Shown here: positions 14,568-16,689 of the stretch, piece by piece
How positions within the stretch are numbered: position 1 is the first letter of the stretch
Layout of the letters: each line of letters opens with the position of its first letter
DNA from: Candidatus Cloacimonadota bacterium
Lineage (GTDB): Bacteria > Cloacimonadota > Cloacimonadia > Cloacimonadales > Cloacimonadaceae
DNA: 16,689 nucleotides
Reading direction: 5' to 3'
NCBI GenBank assembly: GCA_028703735.1
Contig: JAQVMI010000004.1
Location: forward strand, 1 to 16,689
Notes under the pieces: model-generated
Database searches by the model: none
What the model was told of the DNA's origin: nothing
Seen by the model: only the letters and a program-made list of their open reading frames with translations
Made by a program: the position numbers and the translations under genes

Positions 14568-15314
14568 TCATTTACTGGGAAACCAAGGAATAAACGAACT
14601 TGTTTTCTTTATGTAGCTTTGATATTCGGGATTGTTAGAATACTTCTTTTCCAGCATTGGTACTCCCGATACCTTTACCAATAAGGTAGTTATCACCACA
14701 GGACTTATAATGGCAAGCCAACCCCAGCCGGAACTTACCGCAATAAGGAATATACCCCACCACATCACTGTTTCTCCAAAATAATTTGGATGGCGGGTGT
14801 ATTTCCACAAGCCAAGATTCATCACCTTCCCCTTGTTGATGGGATTCTGCTTGAACATCATCATCTGATGATCCCCCACAGATTCGAAGGCAAAACCAAT
14901 TATCCATAAAAGCAATCCTGCCACATCGGACAACCCAGGAGCATGCCTGCCAAAACCTCCGATCATAAACAGCGGATAAGCTATTAAAAGCATAAAGAAA
15001 CCCTGAAGGATAAATACCTGTATGTAACTGCGGATTATCCACTGTTTACCCCAATCCCGCCTCCATTTGGCATAGCGGAAATCCTCTTGTTTTCCCTTGT
15101 TTCGCAGATAAAGATATACTGCCAGGCGCAAGCCCCACAATGCCACCAGGCAGCTTATTAACAATCTGCGCCAATGATAATCCGGCACAAATAGCAGCAG
15201 CATTACAGATATGACTATAAAGCCAACTCCCCATGCTACATCAACGATATCGTTTCTTTTTAGCCACAATGCCAGCAGAAACATCAGGTTCATATATACA
15301 AACACTGTTGCCAC
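14568..15314 (-). CDS. DUF1295/steroid-5-alpha-reductase-like membrane protein
   Basis: This polytopic inner-membrane protein of 248 residues has about six or seven hydrophobic segments (for example 8-18, 28-43, 50-70, 98-118, 130-145, 183-212). The C-terminal half carries the family signature: ESVGDHQ at 144-150, [16 protein letters not shown] at 166-181 and FIPWFPSK at the end. This superfamily includes steroid 5-alpha-reductases and isoprenylcysteine methyltransferases, whose RHPxYxxE segment binds NADPH or AdoMet. DUF1295 members themselves have no firmly assigned substrate, so reductase or methyltransferase are both possible. The start is GTG at 15314, 13 bases after the stop codon of the upstream FakA-FakB fusion. 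There is only a weak GAAG ribosome site, and the frame is open a little further upstream. Close spacing suggests co-transcription with the fatty-acid kinase gene. Confidence 0.85.
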   Translation of the reverse strand: MATVFVYMNLMFLLALWLKRNDIVDVAWGVGFIVISVMLLLFVPDYHWRRLLISCLVALWGLRLAVYLYLRNKGKQEDFRYAKWRRDWGKQWIIRSYIQVFILQGFFMLLIAYPLFMIGGFGRHAPGLSDVAGLLLWIIGFAFESVGDHQMMMFKQNPINKGKVMNLGLWKYTRHPNYFGETVMWWGIFLIAVSSGWGWLAIISPVVITTLLVKVSGVPMLEKKYSNNPEYQSYIKKTSSFIPWFPSK

Positions 15315-15327
15315 TGCGATTAAAACT

Positions 15328-16689
15328 TCATTCAGGTATGTGATAAGCCACCCCCACGCCTACTGCTCCAAGCCCATTATGCACACCTACCACAGGAGAA
15401 AGAGAGCTTATATAGGCAGGCTGCTTGCCAATTAGATCGCTTAAACGTCTGGCATATTCTTCTGCTCTACCCAGTGCATTTGCATGCACAATAGCATATT
15501 CCCACACCTTTTTGTGCTTGATGTCGCTGGCAATCATGCCAATTATCTTGTTCATATTGCTGCGGCGGGAAAAGCTTTTTCCAATCGGCAAGGCTTTGCC
15601 ATCTTTATCCAGGGATACAATCGGCTTCAAATTCAGCAAAGTGGCAAGCATACCTGTAAGTGGTTTCACTCTGCCACCCCGCACCATGTATCTTAGTGTA
15701 TTGATATCGGTTAAAATCCTGGTATTATCAATCCACTTTTCGCTATTGGCAATTATATCATCGTAGCTCATCCCATCTTCCACGGCTCTGGCAATACGAA
15801 GCACCACCAATCCTTCGGTAACAGATAAATGTCGTGAATTTACTACAGCCAATTTATCATCATTACGCTGTTTTGCCACCAGGAGGGCATTTTGATGCAC
15901 TCCGCTAAGGTGATCCGAAATAAACACCGCAATGCTTTTCTCATAATGCGCCGCAGTGAAATCCAGAACCCCTTTCAGCACCTTTGGTGAAGGCTGCGAG
16001 CTAACCGGATGTGCATGGTCACTTTTTAGCATTTTGTAAAAACCTTCTGCCCGTAGCGTTAGTCCAGCCAGATATTGTCTTTGCCCAAAAGCAATCCCAA
16101 AAGGAACCTGGGCAATCTGATAGGCATCCAGCAGCTCTAATGGCAAATCACACGCTGTATCTGTGATAATCCCAATATTGCTTTTGCGGCTGTTACTAAT
16201 CTGATGTTGACGCAGCATGTCATCCACTTTCACATAGCTTATCTCACTAAGCTTCAGCAGTGTATCGTAAACCTTATCGGGCTCTTTGGTATGGATATGA
16301 ATATGCAGTTTTTCCTTTGCTCCTGCCAGGATTATGGAATCCCCAAAGCTACCAATAATCCCCTTCACAGAGGTGAGGGCGCAATTGCAATTCCTTAAAA
16401 TTACTTCCATGCAATAGCGGTTTTCTCCCGGGGTTTCGGTATGCACTTCCGTAAAACTAATTGCTTCTTCCAGTTCCGGCTTAAAGCTCTGTTCACGCAA
16501 CGAGCCTTTGTGGATAAAATTTACCACTCCTTCCAAAAAGTACACAAAACCGCTTGCTCCTGCATCCACTACTCCTGCTTCAGCAAGCACTTTCAGCTTT
16601 GCAGGTGTTTCTTGAAGCGATTTTCTGGCAGTTGCCAAAGAATCGGTTAACAAATGCATAAAGTCCGTGGTTTTCCCGCTTTGTTCCAG
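15328..16689 (-). CDS. FakA-FakB (DAK2-DegV) fusion, 5-prime partial
   Basis: The gene enters from the right edge: the frame stays open from the first in-window ATG (16657-16659) to 16689, so about 453 residues are visible and the N-terminus is missing. The start of the visible part is the end of a DAK2/DhaL kinase domain ([20 protein letters not shown]). It is followed by the FakA middle domain ([35 protein letters not shown]). About 160 residues in, a complete DegV/FakB fatty-acid-binding domain begins at [13 protein letters not shown], with [20 protein letters not shown] and HNGLGAVGV. In Firmicutes FakA phosphorylates the acyl group held by separate FakB proteins to feed phospholipid synthesis; here both parts are one chain. 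The kinase nucleotide-binding residues lie outside the window. A DUF1295 membrane protein follows after 13 bases. Confidence 0.88.
   Translation of the reverse strand: MEQSGKTTDFMHLLTDSLATARKSLQETPAKLKVLAEAGVVDAGASGFVYFLEGVVNFIHKGSLREQSFKPELEEAISFTEVHTETPGENRYCMEVILRNCNCALTSVKGIIGSFGDSIILAGAKEKLHIHIHTKEPDKVYDTLLKLSEISYVKVDDMLRQHQISNSRKSNIGIITDTACDLPLELLDAYQIAQVPFGIAFGQRQYLAGLTLRAEGFYKMLKSDHAHPVSSQPSPKVLKGVLDFTAAHYEKSIAVFISDHLSGVHQNALLVAKQRNDDKLAVVNSRHLSVTEGLVVLRIARAVEDGMSYDDIIANSEKWIDNTRILTDINTLRYMVRGGRVKPLTGMLATLLNLKPIVSLDKDGKALPIGKSFSRRSNMNKIIGMIASDIKHKKVWEYAIVHANALGRAEEYARRLSDLIGKQPAYISSLSPVVGVHNGLGAVGVGVAYHIPE

Overview
The window looks like a chromosomal segment of an anaerobic, fermentative bacterium of moderate GC content. 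The gene mix is a CpI-type [FeFe] hydrogenase, an extracellular lamin-tail-domain protein with a FlgD-like C-terminus, a FakA-FakB (DAK2-DegV) fusion, and many short inverted repeats between genes. This is compatible with a Candidatus Cloacimonadota-like member of the FCB group, but that placement is inferred from gene style; no rRNA or tRNA gene is present to confirm it. I see no phage, integrase, transposase or CRISPR array.

Layout from left to right. Positions 94-1539 (+) encode a fold-type II PLP enzyme of the cysteine synthase/TrpB superfamily, followed by a 250-bp mosaic of hairpin-forming repeats built on a GTCATTCC core. Positions 1859-2922 (+) hold a translationally coupled pair: a MobA/MocA-like nucleotidyltransferase and a nitroreductase-family flavoprotein. 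A repeat-bearing spacer of about 450 bp with a leftward-pointing terminator precedes a monomeric [FeFe] hydrogenase at 3375-5120 (+). The hydrogenase gene ends in two tandem copies of a compact double-hairpin element, and the convergent genes valS (6587-9265, -) and a gamma-class DNA adenine methyltransferase (5282-6571, -) run toward it.

The divergent spacer between valS and glgP (9266-10005) is the most structured non-coding stretch. It holds an operator-like palindrome cluster, a 233-bp hairpin-rich element with imperfect terminal inverted repeats, and a 40-bp sequence repeated twice in tandem. Next come glycogen phosphorylase (10006-12507, +) and a secreted lamin-tail protein (12550-14226, +), then a spacer with two dispersed-repeat types. 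On the minus strand the window closes with a small membrane protein of the DUF1295/steroid-5-alpha-reductase family (14568-15314), which lies just downstream of a FakA-FakB fusion running off the right edge (15328-16689).

Functionally this is mostly housekeeping and central metabolism: tRNA charging, glycogen breakdown, hydrogen metabolism, flavoprotein redox chemistry and fatty-acid activation. No single pathway ties the window together. No defence island or obviously new multi-gene system is visible. The most unusual content is the non-coding repeat and RNA-like structures, and the in-frame, one-stop-codon junction between valS and the methyltransferase.
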